DNA from: Bacillota bacterium
GTDB lineage: Bacteria > Bacillota > Clostridia > Oscillospirales > Oscillospiraceae
Assembly: GCA_021200975.1 (NCBI GenBank)
Contig: JAJQFT010000116.1
Location: 1-39,504, forward strand
Direction of reading: 5' to 3'
DNA: 39,504 nucleotides
The notes beneath the pieces were generated by a model. That model worked only from the letters and a program-made list of their open reading frames with translations, ran no database searches and was not told the DNA's origin. Shown here one piece after another: positions 9,815 to 15,890 of the stretch; the first letter of the stretch is position 1; each line of letters opens with the position of its first letter. Made by a program: the position numbers and the translations under genes.

Positions 9815-10613
9815 GCTAAGCCTGCAGCAGGTGCAGCAAGGGAGCCTGCTCGTATTGAAAAAAATCATCGAAATCTGCGGGCAGGAGCAGCTGCGCTTCT
9901 CCCTGATGTATGGGACGCTGATTGGCGCGGTGCGGCATCAGGGCTTTATCCCATGGGATGACGACATCGACATCATGATGCCCCGGCCGGACTACGAGCG
10001 CTTCGTGCAGTACTGCATAGACAACAGCGAAAGCCTCGGCTGCTTTGCGCTGATGCACTACCGAACCAACAAGCGCTATATCTATGGCATCGCCCGGTTC
10101 TGCGATACGCGCTACCGCATCGAGTATCAAGACGCGAAGGACTATGGGCTGGGGCTTTTCGTGGATATTTATCCGCTCGACGGCATCAACGTTTCGGATA
10201 GAAAGCAGCTGCGCGAGCTGTCGCTCATGCAGAAGATTATCTGCAACTGCGGCTGGAGCCACTACATCGCGCACAAGGGAATTGTGAAAACCGTATGCAA
10301 ATTGCCGCTGTATCTCTATTCCCGGGTGACAAGCGTGAGCAAGTGGCTGGAGCGGCTGGACACCCTTGCGCAAAAATATCGTTATGACGACATGGAGTAT
10401 ATCTACTGCACCGCCTGGGGCACGGATCCCTACCGCCACTATATGCGCGCGGACGTGATGGACGATTTGATTTGGGTTCCGTTCGAGGATACCCGCGCGC
10501 CAATCATCCGCCAATATGACGAAATTCTGCGGATGTATTACAACGACTATATGCTTCTGCCGCCCGAGAGCGAGCGGGTGGGGCACCATTACTACAAGGC
10601 CTACCGAAAATAG
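9807..10613 (+). CDS. LicD-family phosphotransferase
   Basis: This 268-residue protein is a LicD-family member of the nucleotidyltransferase fold. The key block is YGTLIGAVRH (35-44) and PWDDDIDIMMPR (49-60), where the Asp cluster binds metal, followed by GLFVDIYPLDG. Known relatives transfer phosphocholine from CDP-choline, and the related fukutin/FKRP proteins transfer ribitol-5-phosphate from CDP-ribitol, so a CDP-linked donor is the best inference. No choline uptake or kinase genes (licA/licB) are in the window. The very next gene contains a cytidylyltransferase of the IspD/TarI type, which points to a different CDP-donor. The start ATG 9807 follows AGGAGG (9794-9799) and overlaps the flippase gene. 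Confidence 0.9.
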   Translation: MDELSLQQVQQGSLLVLKKIIEICGQEQLRFSLMYGTLIGAVRHQGFIPWDDDIDIMMPRPDYERFVQYCIDNSESLGCFALMHYRTNKRYIYGIARFCDTRYRIEYQDAKDYGLGLFVDIYPLDGINVSDRKQLRELSLMQKIICNCGWSHYIAHKGIVKTVCKLPLYLYSRVTSVSKWLERLDTLAQKYRYDDMEYIYCTAWGTDPYRHYMRADVMDDLIWVPFEDTRAPIIRQYDEILRMYYNDYMLLPPESERVGHHYYKAYRK

Positions 10614-10642
10614 CGGTAGCCGGACTGCACGGAGGAAACGGC

Positions 10643-12376
10643 ATGATTTATGGAGCGATACTGGCCGGAGGAATCGGGCGGCGGATGGAACGCCAGTCGA
10701 TACCGAAGCAGTTTATTACCATCGGCGGGACGCCAATCCTCGTCCTGACCATGCGCCAGATGCTGGCGAACAGGCGGCTGGACGCCATCTATGTCGCCGT
10801 CCACAAGGATTGGCTTGCCTACACGCGCAGGCTATTTCAAAGCAGCTTCCGCGCGGACGAAAATTCGCGCATTGTGCTTGTGGAGGGCGGCAAGGAGCGG
10901 CTGGATTCCTTTGTCAATATCATGAACGCCATTATCCGCGACAGGGGTATGCACGACGAGGACATTCTGATTTGCCACGACTCCGTCCGCCCCTTTGTCC
11001 GCCAGCAGATGCTTGACGACTGCATCGACGCCACCCTTGCCGACAAGATCGCCCTGACGGTGGTGCCCGTGGCCGACACCATCCACAGCGCCTCTGCCGG
11101 CGACTATCTGGACGGCACGCTGGACCGGAACGGGCTATACCGCGGGCAGACGCCCTCCGGCTTCAACCTGCGGCTGCTGCACGACGCCTGCGGCCGCGTG
11201 AGCGACGAGGAAAAGGCCGCCTTTACCGGAACCACCCAGCTGATGCTGAAGCTCGGCTACCGAATCCGCATCGTAAAGGGGCACACGAGCAACTTCAAAA
11301 TTACGACCGATAACGACCTGGATGTTGCGGAAAGGATGCTTCACGCCGAGGCTAAGCCGCACGGCATCGAGCTGGTGGACTGCACCCTGCGTGACGGCGG
11401 AATTGTTGTCAACTTCGACTTTGGCACGGAAAGAATGCAGGCCATCCAAGCGTGTCTGGAGGCTTCCCATGTCGAATATATCGAATGCGGCTATATCGAC
11501 GAGCGAAAGGGCAGCCGGGAGGGCAGGACCTGCTTCTGCGACGAGAAGGCGATTGCGCACTTCCTCCTCTCCACCGGGAAATCCCGGCACGTCACCTACC
11601 TCGCCATGATAGACTACGGAACCTTCGACGTAAGCAAGCTAGGGGAACGGACGGCGCAGGGAATCGACGGCATTCGCCTTGCCTTTCACAAGGAGCATTG
11701 GCCGCAGGCCATTGCCTGCGGCAAGGAAATTCTGTCCAAGGGCTACCAGCTCTATATCCAGCCGATGGTATCCATGCGGTATTCCGACGCGGAGTACCGC
11801 GAGCTGATTGAAGCGTGCAACCGCGATCTGGCAGGTGCCTCGGGCTTCTATGTGGTCGATAGCTTTGGGCAGATGGACAATCTTTCGCTGACGCACAAGC
11901 TGGAAATCACCGACCAAGCCGTTTCGCCAAGCATGAAGCTGGGCTTTCACGCGCACAACAACCGGCAGCTGGCCTTCTCCAACGCCTGCGCTTTCCTGCA
12001 ATACCCGCTCCGGCACGCCGCCATGCTGGATTCGACCATCATGGGCATGGGCAAGGGCGCGGGAAATCTATGCACCGAGCTGATTGCCCCCGTGCTGAAC
12101 GAGCGGGGAAAGTCCTACAACCTGAACGGGATCTACGAGCAGATTTCCACCTACTTCTCGCAGCAGCTGAAGCAAACGCCCTGGGGATATTCGCTCGATT
12201 ACTATCTGGCCTCGCTTTACGGCTGCACGCCAAGCTATATCAAGCTCTTCACGGCCGACCGCCGGGTAACGACGGACATTCTAATTGAGCTGCTGCAAAA
12301 TATGCCCGAGGAGAAGAAAGCCGCCTGCGACAAAGCCTTTGCCGCCGAATATCTCCGAAGAGCTTTTGAGGGATAG
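10643..12376 (+). CDS. Fusion: IspD/TarI-type cytidylyltransferase + DRE-TIM aldolase
   Basis: This 577-residue protein has two enzyme domains. Residues 1-236 form a CTP-dependent cytidylyltransferase: LAGGIGRRM (7-15), PKQF (21-24), CHDSVRPFV (about 111-119), QTPSGF (about 169) and NFKITTDNDLDVAERML at the end, matching the IspD/TarI fold. Residues 243-577 form a DRE-TIM metal-dependent aldolase like 4-hydroxy-2-oxovalerate aldolase: DCTLRDGG from Asp246, the metal-ligand pair in HAHNN from His436, and GMGKGAGN (about 468-475). The reading frame runs through both without interruption. Its place between a LicD-type gene and a 2-hydroxyacid dehydrogenase argues against a housekeeping isoprenoid role (IspD) and for a glycan-modifying pathway. 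Product and substrates are unknown. Domain calls are firm and the combined role is inference. Confidence 0.9.
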   Translation: MIYGAILAGGIGRRMERQSIPKQFITIGGTPILVLTMRQMLANRRLDAIYVAVHKDWLAYTRRLFQSSFRADENSRIVLVEGGKERLDSFVNIMNAIIRDRGMHDEDILICHDSVRPFVRQQMLDDCIDATLADKIALTVVPVADTIHSASAGDYLDGTLDRNGLYRGQTPSGFNLRLLHDACGRVSDEEKAAFTGTTQLMLKLGYRIRIVKGHTSNFKITTDNDLDVAERMLHAEAKPHGIELVDCTLRDGGIVVNFDFGTERMQAIQACLEASHVEYIECGYIDERKGSREGRTCFCDEKAIAHFLLSTGKSRHVTYLAMIDYGTFDVSKLGERTAQGIDGIRLAFHKEHWPQAIACGKEILSKGYQLYIQPMVSMRYSDAEYRELIEACNRDLAGASGFYVVDSFGQMDNLSLTHKLEITDQAVSPSMKLGFHAHNNRQLAFSNACAFLQYPLRHAAMLDSTIMGMGKGAGNLCTELIAPVLNERGKSYNLNGIYEQISTYFSQQLKQTPWGYSLDYYLASLYGCTPSYIKLFTADRRVTTDILIELLQNMPEEKKAACDKAFAAEYLRRAFEG

Positions 12377-12381
12377 CCGCT

Positions 12382-13299
12382 ATGCAAGCATATTCTATTT
12401 TTGACGACTTCCCGGCAAGCGCCGCAGCCACCCTGGAGCGTGCGGGCATTGCGGTGACGGTTCATCCGCGCGGCGCCGCGCGCCCGGCCGGGGAGGAGCT
12501 GAAGGCGCTCCTTGATGCGTACGACATTCTCATCCTCGGGACCGGGCAGAAAATGCCGCAGAGCAGCTTCTCAACGCTTACAGACAGGCGCATCATCGGC
12601 ACCGCCTCCATTGGGACGGATCACATCTGCGTCCCGCCCGAAAAAAGGGAGCTGGTGCGGGTCGTAAACGCGCCGAAATCGAACCGGATCTCCGTGGCGG
12701 AGCATACGCTGATGCTGATTCTTGCGCTGGAGAAGAACCTGCTCGACGCCATCGGCGTGGCGGAAAGAGGCGCCTCCAAAAAGGAAATGCACCACAACCC
12801 CAGCGACCTTTTCGGGAAAACCATCGGCGTTGTGGGCGCGGGCGGAACGGCGCGCGCCGTGCTGAGCCTCGCGCAGGTGATGGGAATGCGCTGCCTGTGC
12901 GCAACGCGCTCGCCCGAAAAGCACCGGGATTTGCTCGGCGTTCGCTTTGTATCGCTCGATGAGCTCCTGCAAAGCGCGCAGATCCTATCTGTCAATCTCC
13001 CGCTGGTGGACGACACATACAACCTCATCCACAGCGGCCGCATCCGGCAGATGCGGGAGGACGCCATTTTTATCTCCCTTTCCCGCCCCGAGATCACGGA
13101 CAACGCGAGCCTGCTCGCGCGGGCGCGGGAAAACCCGATGTTTCGGGTAGGGCTGGACGCCGACGCCGACAAGCTGGCCGGGCTGTGGGACACAAGCATG
13201 AAAAACGTGATTGTAACGCCGCATATTGGCGGCGGAACGGTTGAATCGAGAATTCGGATGTTTGAGGAGGTAAGCGAAAACATTGTCCTTGCCTTATAG
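12382..13299 (+). CDS. D-isomer-specific 2-hydroxyacid dehydrogenase family protein
   Basis: This 305-residue NAD(P)-dependent oxidoreductase should interconvert a 2-oxo and a 2-hydroxy acid. The NAD-binding loop GVVGAGGTAR is near residue 150. The substrate-binding Arg is present as Arg235 (SLSRPE) and the catalytic His as His281 (TPHIGGG). The acidic partner is unusual: where family members carry Glu, about five residues after the conserved Asp259, this protein reads LDADADK, giving Asp263/Lys264. It starts five bases after the fusion gene, whose last codons contain its GAGGG ribosome site, so the two are made together. The natural reading is that it reduces a 2-oxo acid made by the aldolase domain, which is inference. 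Confidence 0.85.
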   Translation: MQAYSIFDDFPASAAATLERAGIAVTVHPRGAARPAGEELKALLDAYDILILGTGQKMPQSSFSTLTDRRIIGTASIGTDHICVPPEKRELVRVVNAPKSNRISVAEHTLMLILALEKNLLDAIGVAERGASKKEMHHNPSDLFGKTIGVVGAGGTARAVLSLAQVMGMRCLCATRSPEKHRDLLGVRFVSLDELLQSAQILSVNLPLVDDTYNLIHSGRIRQMREDAIFISLSRPEITDNASLLARARENPMFRVGLDADADKLAGLWDTSMKNVIVTPHIGGGTVESRIRMFEEVSENIVLAL

Positions 13300-13309
13300 C
13301 AAGGCAATG
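13281..13309 (+). other. RNA hairpin spanning the dehydrogenase stop codon
   Basis: CATTGTCCTTGC (13281-13292) pairs with GCAAGGCAATG (13299-13309) with a single bulged base and a six-base loop. The stop codon of the dehydrogenase lies in the loop and 3' arm. No T-run follows, so it is not an intrinsic terminator. It may damp translation of the next gene or protect the upstream message. Confidence 0.45.
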
Positions 13310-13323
13310 CAGGGCTTGGAAAT

Positions 13324-14073
13324 ATGGAAATTACGGACAAAATTCGGGAGCTTTGCGCGCAATCCGCCAAGCATGGCAAAAGCCCCATCGCGGGGCTGCT
13401 CGGTTACCTGCGCTGCCGCGCGCGGTACGGCATGGGAATGCAGCGCTACCTTGCCGGGCTGGAAATGTCGGACGCGGAATTTCAGGCACTAAAGCGCGAC
13501 GCGCTGGCGCGCAGGCAATGGTATCGCCGCGCTTACGCCACGAATCGGTTTTTCAAAAAATACGGCTCGCTGCGCTATGATCGGTCACAAAGAGGCCGCG
13601 AAAAGCGGATTCGGGCCTATCGGAAATTCTACCGGCTCGGGGCAGGCTGCTTTGTGGGGCACAATGTGGAAATTTCCCAGCGCCATTGCCTGAGCGGCAC
13701 GCTTACGGTGGGCAGCTATGTAAATTTCGCGGAAAATGTGTACATCGATTACTCGGGAAATGTGACCATTGCGGACAATGTCATGTTTTCCGACGGGGTG
13801 CATATTATCACGCATGACCACGACTTTGAGCACAACCGCAAAACCTATATGGATAGCGGCGCGACGGTGCAGGGGCATCTGCGCATTGCCTACGGCGCGG
13901 TGCTCGGCACGCGGGCGATGATCATGCCCTCGTGCCATTCCATCGGAAAATGCGCGAAAATCGGCGCGGGCGCCGTGGTGACGCACGATGTTCCGGACTA
14001 TGCCGTGGTTGCCGGCGTCCCGGCAAGAGTCATCCGGTATCTGGATGCGCAGGACGCCGGCGGCGCGCAGTAA
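13324..14073 (+). CDS. Left-handed beta-helix acyltransferase (acetyltransferase)
   Basis: This 249-residue enzyme has hexapeptide repeats from about residue 95 onward (for example GTLTVGSYVNFAENVYID, GNVTIADNVMFSD, GAVLGTRAMIMPSC, CAKIGAGAVVTHDVPDYAV). It ends in VVAGVPARVIRYL, the closing signature of the galactoside O-acetyltransferase/maltose acetyltransferase group. HIITHDHDF (about 160-168) supplies the catalytic histidine. It probably O-acetylates a sugar of the repeat unit using acetyl-CoA. A basic 90-residue N-terminal extension of unknown purpose precedes the helix. The start has only a weak ribosome site (GGGCTTGGA) and follows a hairpin, so its level may be low. It is the last gene of the operon. 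Confidence 0.85.
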   Translation: MEITDKIRELCAQSAKHGKSPIAGLLGYLRCRARYGMGMQRYLAGLEMSDAEFQALKRDALARRQWYRRAYATNRFFKKYGSLRYDRSQRGREKRIRAYRKFYRLGAGCFVGHNVEISQRHCLSGTLTVGSYVNFAENVYIDYSGNVTIADNVMFSDGVHIITHDHDFEHNRKTYMDSGATVQGHLRIAYGAVLGTRAMIMPSCHSIGKCAKIGAGAVVTHDVPDYAVVAGVPARVIRYLDAQDAGGAQ

Positions 14074-14095
14074 AGGCGCCCTCCCCGGACGCAAC

Positions 14096-14134
14096 AAAAT
14101 TGGTGCAGCCCCTTTTTGGAGCTGCACCGATTTT
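14096..14134. terminator. Bidirectional intrinsic terminator
   Basis: GGTGCAGC (14102-14109) pairs with GCTGCACC (14121-14128), and AAAAT/ATTTT flanks extend the stem on both strands. It serves the convergent polysaccharide operon (+) and mgtE (-), whose stop codon falls in the flanking T-run. Confidence 0.85.
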
Positions 14135-15512
14135 ATAATCCCAGCATCGCTTTGGCAAACGTGAAGTACAGCAACAGCGACAGCGCATCGACAATGGTGG
14201 TGATAAACGGCGAGGCCATCACCGCGGGGTCGAAGCCAAGGCGTTTGGCGACCATCGGCAGCACGCAGCCGACAAATTTCGCCACGCAAACGGTGCACGC
14301 AAGCGTAACGCACACCACCAGCGCCACCATCGGTGTGACCGCCGCATTGCCCATCAAAAGCCGATCCACCAGCATAATCTTGCCGAAGCAGGCCACCGCC
14401 AGCACCAGCGCGCAGCACACGGCGGTGCGGATTTCCTTCCAAATCACCTTGGGCAGGTCGGAAAACCTTAATTCGTTCAGCGACAGCGCGCGAATCACCG
14501 TGACAGAGGACTGCGAGCCGGAGTTGCCGCCCGTATCCATCAGCATAGGGATAAAGGCGGTGAGCGCGACCTGCGCAGCGAGCGCATCTTCAAACGACTG
14601 GATGATGACGCCGGTGAAGGTCGCGGAAACCATCAGCAGCATCAGCCACGGAATTCGCTGCTTGAACAGGTCGAAAATCGAGGCATGGATATAGTCCTTC
14701 TCGGACGGAAGCATACCGGCCATGATTTCCATATCCTCGGTGGTTTCGTCCTCCATAACGTCCATCGCGTCATCGAAGGTAACAATGCCCACCATGCGGC
14801 TCTCCCCGTCCACCACAGGCAGCGCGAGCAGGTCGTACTTGCTGAAGGTCTGCGCCACGAGCTCCTGGTCGTCCTGCGTGGTGACGCAGACGAAGTTCGT
14901 CTCCATGATGCTCTCGATGGGCGTATCGTCGTCGAGCGCCAGGAGCAGATCCTTCACCGTAACAAGCCCGAGCAGGATGCGATTGTCGTCAATCACATAG
15001 CAGGTATAAATGGTTTCCTTGTCCACCCCGGTGCGCCGGATACGCAGAATCGCCTCGCCGACGGTCATCTTCGCGCGCAGGGAAACGTACTCCGTGGTCA
15101 TCAGGCTGCCGGCCGAATTTTCGGGGTAGCGGAGGATTTGGTTGATGGAGCTGCGCATCTCGGGGTCGGCCTGCTGCAAAATGCGGCGCACCACCGTGGC
15201 AGGCATCTCCTCAACAAGGTCGGCGGCATCGTCCACATACAGCTCGTCGAGCACCTCGCGCAGCTCGCTATCGGAGAATCCGCGAATCAGCAGCTCCTGC
15301 GCCTCCGGCTCCATCTCCACAAAGGTTTCGGCAGCCAGCTCCTTGGGGAGCAGGCGGTACAGGATAGGGATCTGCTTTTCCTCCAATACGTCAAAAAGCC
15401 CTGCCACATCCACCGGATTCATAGTCACCAGGATGTCCCGCAGAGCTGCATACTTCTTCTGCTCCAGCATTTTCAGGAGCGCTTTTTCTACCAGTTCAAA
15501 ACGATCATTCAA
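14133..15512 (-). CDS. mgtE: Magnesium transporter MgtE
   Basis: This 459-residue Mg2+ channel/transporter has the full MgtE plan: an N-terminal helical superfamily domain (about 1-130) that senses cytoplasmic Mg2+, a CBS-domain pair (about 130-255) with the acidic loop after it, and five membrane helices containing DTGGNSGSQSS at about residue 328. The start is a TTG, preceded nine bases upstream by AGGAG (complement of 15522-15526) and matching the expected MNDRFELVEKALL N-terminus. No in-frame ATG nearby gives a better site. It is monocistronic. Its mRNA carries a structured leader of about 245 nt (15513-15757), described separately, which suggests post-transcriptional control. Confidence 0.95.
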   Translation of the reverse strand: MNDRFELVEKALLKMLEQKKYAALRDILVTMNPVDVAGLFDVLEEKQIPILYRLLPKELAAETFVEMEPEAQELLIRGFSDSELREVLDELYVDDAADLVEEMPATVVRRILQQADPEMRSSINQILRYPENSAGSLMTTEYVSLRAKMTVGEAILRIRRTGVDKETIYTCYVIDDNRILLGLVTVKDLLLALDDDTPIESIMETNFVCVTTQDDQELVAQTFSKYDLLALPVVDGESRMVGIVTFDDAMDVMEDETTEDMEIMAGMLPSEKDYIHASIFDLFKQRIPWLMLLMVSATFTGVIIQSFEDALAAQVALTAFIPMLMDTGGNSGSQSSVTVIRALSLNELRFSDLPKVIWKEIRTAVCCALVLAVACFGKIMLVDRLLMGNAAVTPMVALVVCVTLACTVCVAKFVGCVLPMVAKRLGFDPAVMASPFITTIVDALSLLLYFTFAKAMLGL

Positions 15513-15535
15513 GGTGTATTTCTCCTAACTTCAGA

Positions 15536-15580
15536 TTTGCGGGATACCCCCCCGCCCGGCAGGCGCGCCCCGCCCGCAAA
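15536..15580 (-). promoter_or_regulatory. G-rich leader element of mgtE (possible RNA G-quadruplex in a stem)
   Basis: On the - strand four G-tracts occur: G3 (15575-15573), G4 (15571-15568), G3 (15557-15555) and G7 (15553-15547), with loops of 1, 10 and 1 bases. They are enclosed by TTTGCGGG (complement of 15573-15580) pairing with CCCGCAAA (complement of 15536-15543). Because the outer stem shares a G-tract with the quadruplex, the two folds compete. The element ends ten bases before the mgtE ribosome site. Confidence 0.5.
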
Positions 15581-15640
15581 AAGGGCAGAAAAATGCGCAA
15601 AATGCCGCCATAAAGGCAGAGGATCCCATTTTCTTCGTTA

Positions 15641-15706
15641 GCAATACACCGGAGAAGGGCTATGCCGCGCATCGCGGCAGTATGCTACTTCGACCGGGTA
15701 TATTGC
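15641..15706 (-). promoter_or_regulatory. Long hairpin in the mgtE leader
   Basis: The - strand transcript folds as an outer stem of about 12 pairs (GCAATATACCCGG with CCGGTGTATTGC, one bulge and one G-U), then GAAG/CTTC, an asymmetric internal loop, and a TGCCGCG/CGCGGCA stem closing on a three-base loop. The 5' arm and apex lie inside the small upstream reading frame, so a translating ribosome would open it. I do not recognise the M-box or another named Mg2+ riboswitch core. Confidence 0.65.
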
Positions 15707-15725
15707 CACTACTGCCGGATTCCAT
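15660..15725 (-). CDS. Candidate 21-residue leader peptide upstream of mgtE
   Basis: An ATG at 15725 (- strand) follows AAGGAGG (complement of 15736-15742) by ten bases and opens a frame of 21 codons ending in TAG at 15660. The peptide begins MESGSSGNIPGR, has a second proline near its end and a single Cys. It resembles no known protein and would be too short to function as an enzyme. Its codons run through the 5' arm and apical loop of the leader hairpin and stop within the 3' side, the geometry expected of a leader peptide that couples translation to RNA folding. Translation is inferred from the ribosome site only. Confidence 0.5.
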   Translation of the reverse strand: MESGSSGNIPGRSSILPRCAA

Positions 15726-15763
15726 GCGATATAGACCTCCTTGTTTACCGAATTTACATGTGT

Positions 15764-15792
15764 ATTATAAAACCTTTTTGCGAATCTGTCAA
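15764..15792 (-). promoter_or_regulatory. Promoter of mgtE
   Basis: On the - strand a perfect TTGACA (complement of 15787-15792) and a perfect TATAAT (complement of 15764-15769) are separated by 17 bases. The predicted start site is near 15757, leaving about 245 nt of leader before mgtE. The 15513-15890 gap is fully accounted for by this leader and the divergent promoter of the glycosidase. Confidence 0.9.
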
Positions 15793-15850
15793 CCATAGAA
15801 AAACTTGCGTTTTGGGGAAAATTTTTCTTCCCTTTTTGCGCCCGGCAGTA

Positions 15851-15856
15851 TATAAT
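15851..15856 (+). promoter_or_regulatory. -10 box ahead of the GH13 glycosidase
   Basis: TATAAT lies 35 bases before the start codon, in an AT-rich TATATAATATAG context. No convincing -35 hexamer is visible at 16-18 bases (TTCCCT is the nearest), so an activator may be needed, which would suit a catabolic gene. Confidence 0.5.
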
Positions 15857-15890
15857 ATAGGTATCATTTTCAACGCTTTAGGAGCCAACT

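Noticed and set aside
9807..10613. Phosphocholine transferase LicD in the strict sense
   Set aside because: No choline uptake, choline kinase or LicC-type gene is nearby, and the adjacent cytidylyltransferase is of the IspD/TarI type, so the donor is probably not CDP-choline.
10643..11350. Housekeeping IspD of the isoprenoid pathway
   Set aside because: The cytidylyltransferase domain matches the fold, but it is fused to an aldolase and lies in a glycan operon next to a LicD-type gene, which fits another CDP-donor better.
13281..13309. Intrinsic terminator inside the polysaccharide operon
   Set aside because: The hairpin is good but no T-run follows it, and the next gene is in the same direction.
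15513..15757. M-box Mg2+ riboswitch ahead of mgtE
   Set aside because: The leader and the target fit, but I could not find the conserved M-box core, and the main hairpin has a different architecture. A covariance-model search would settle it.
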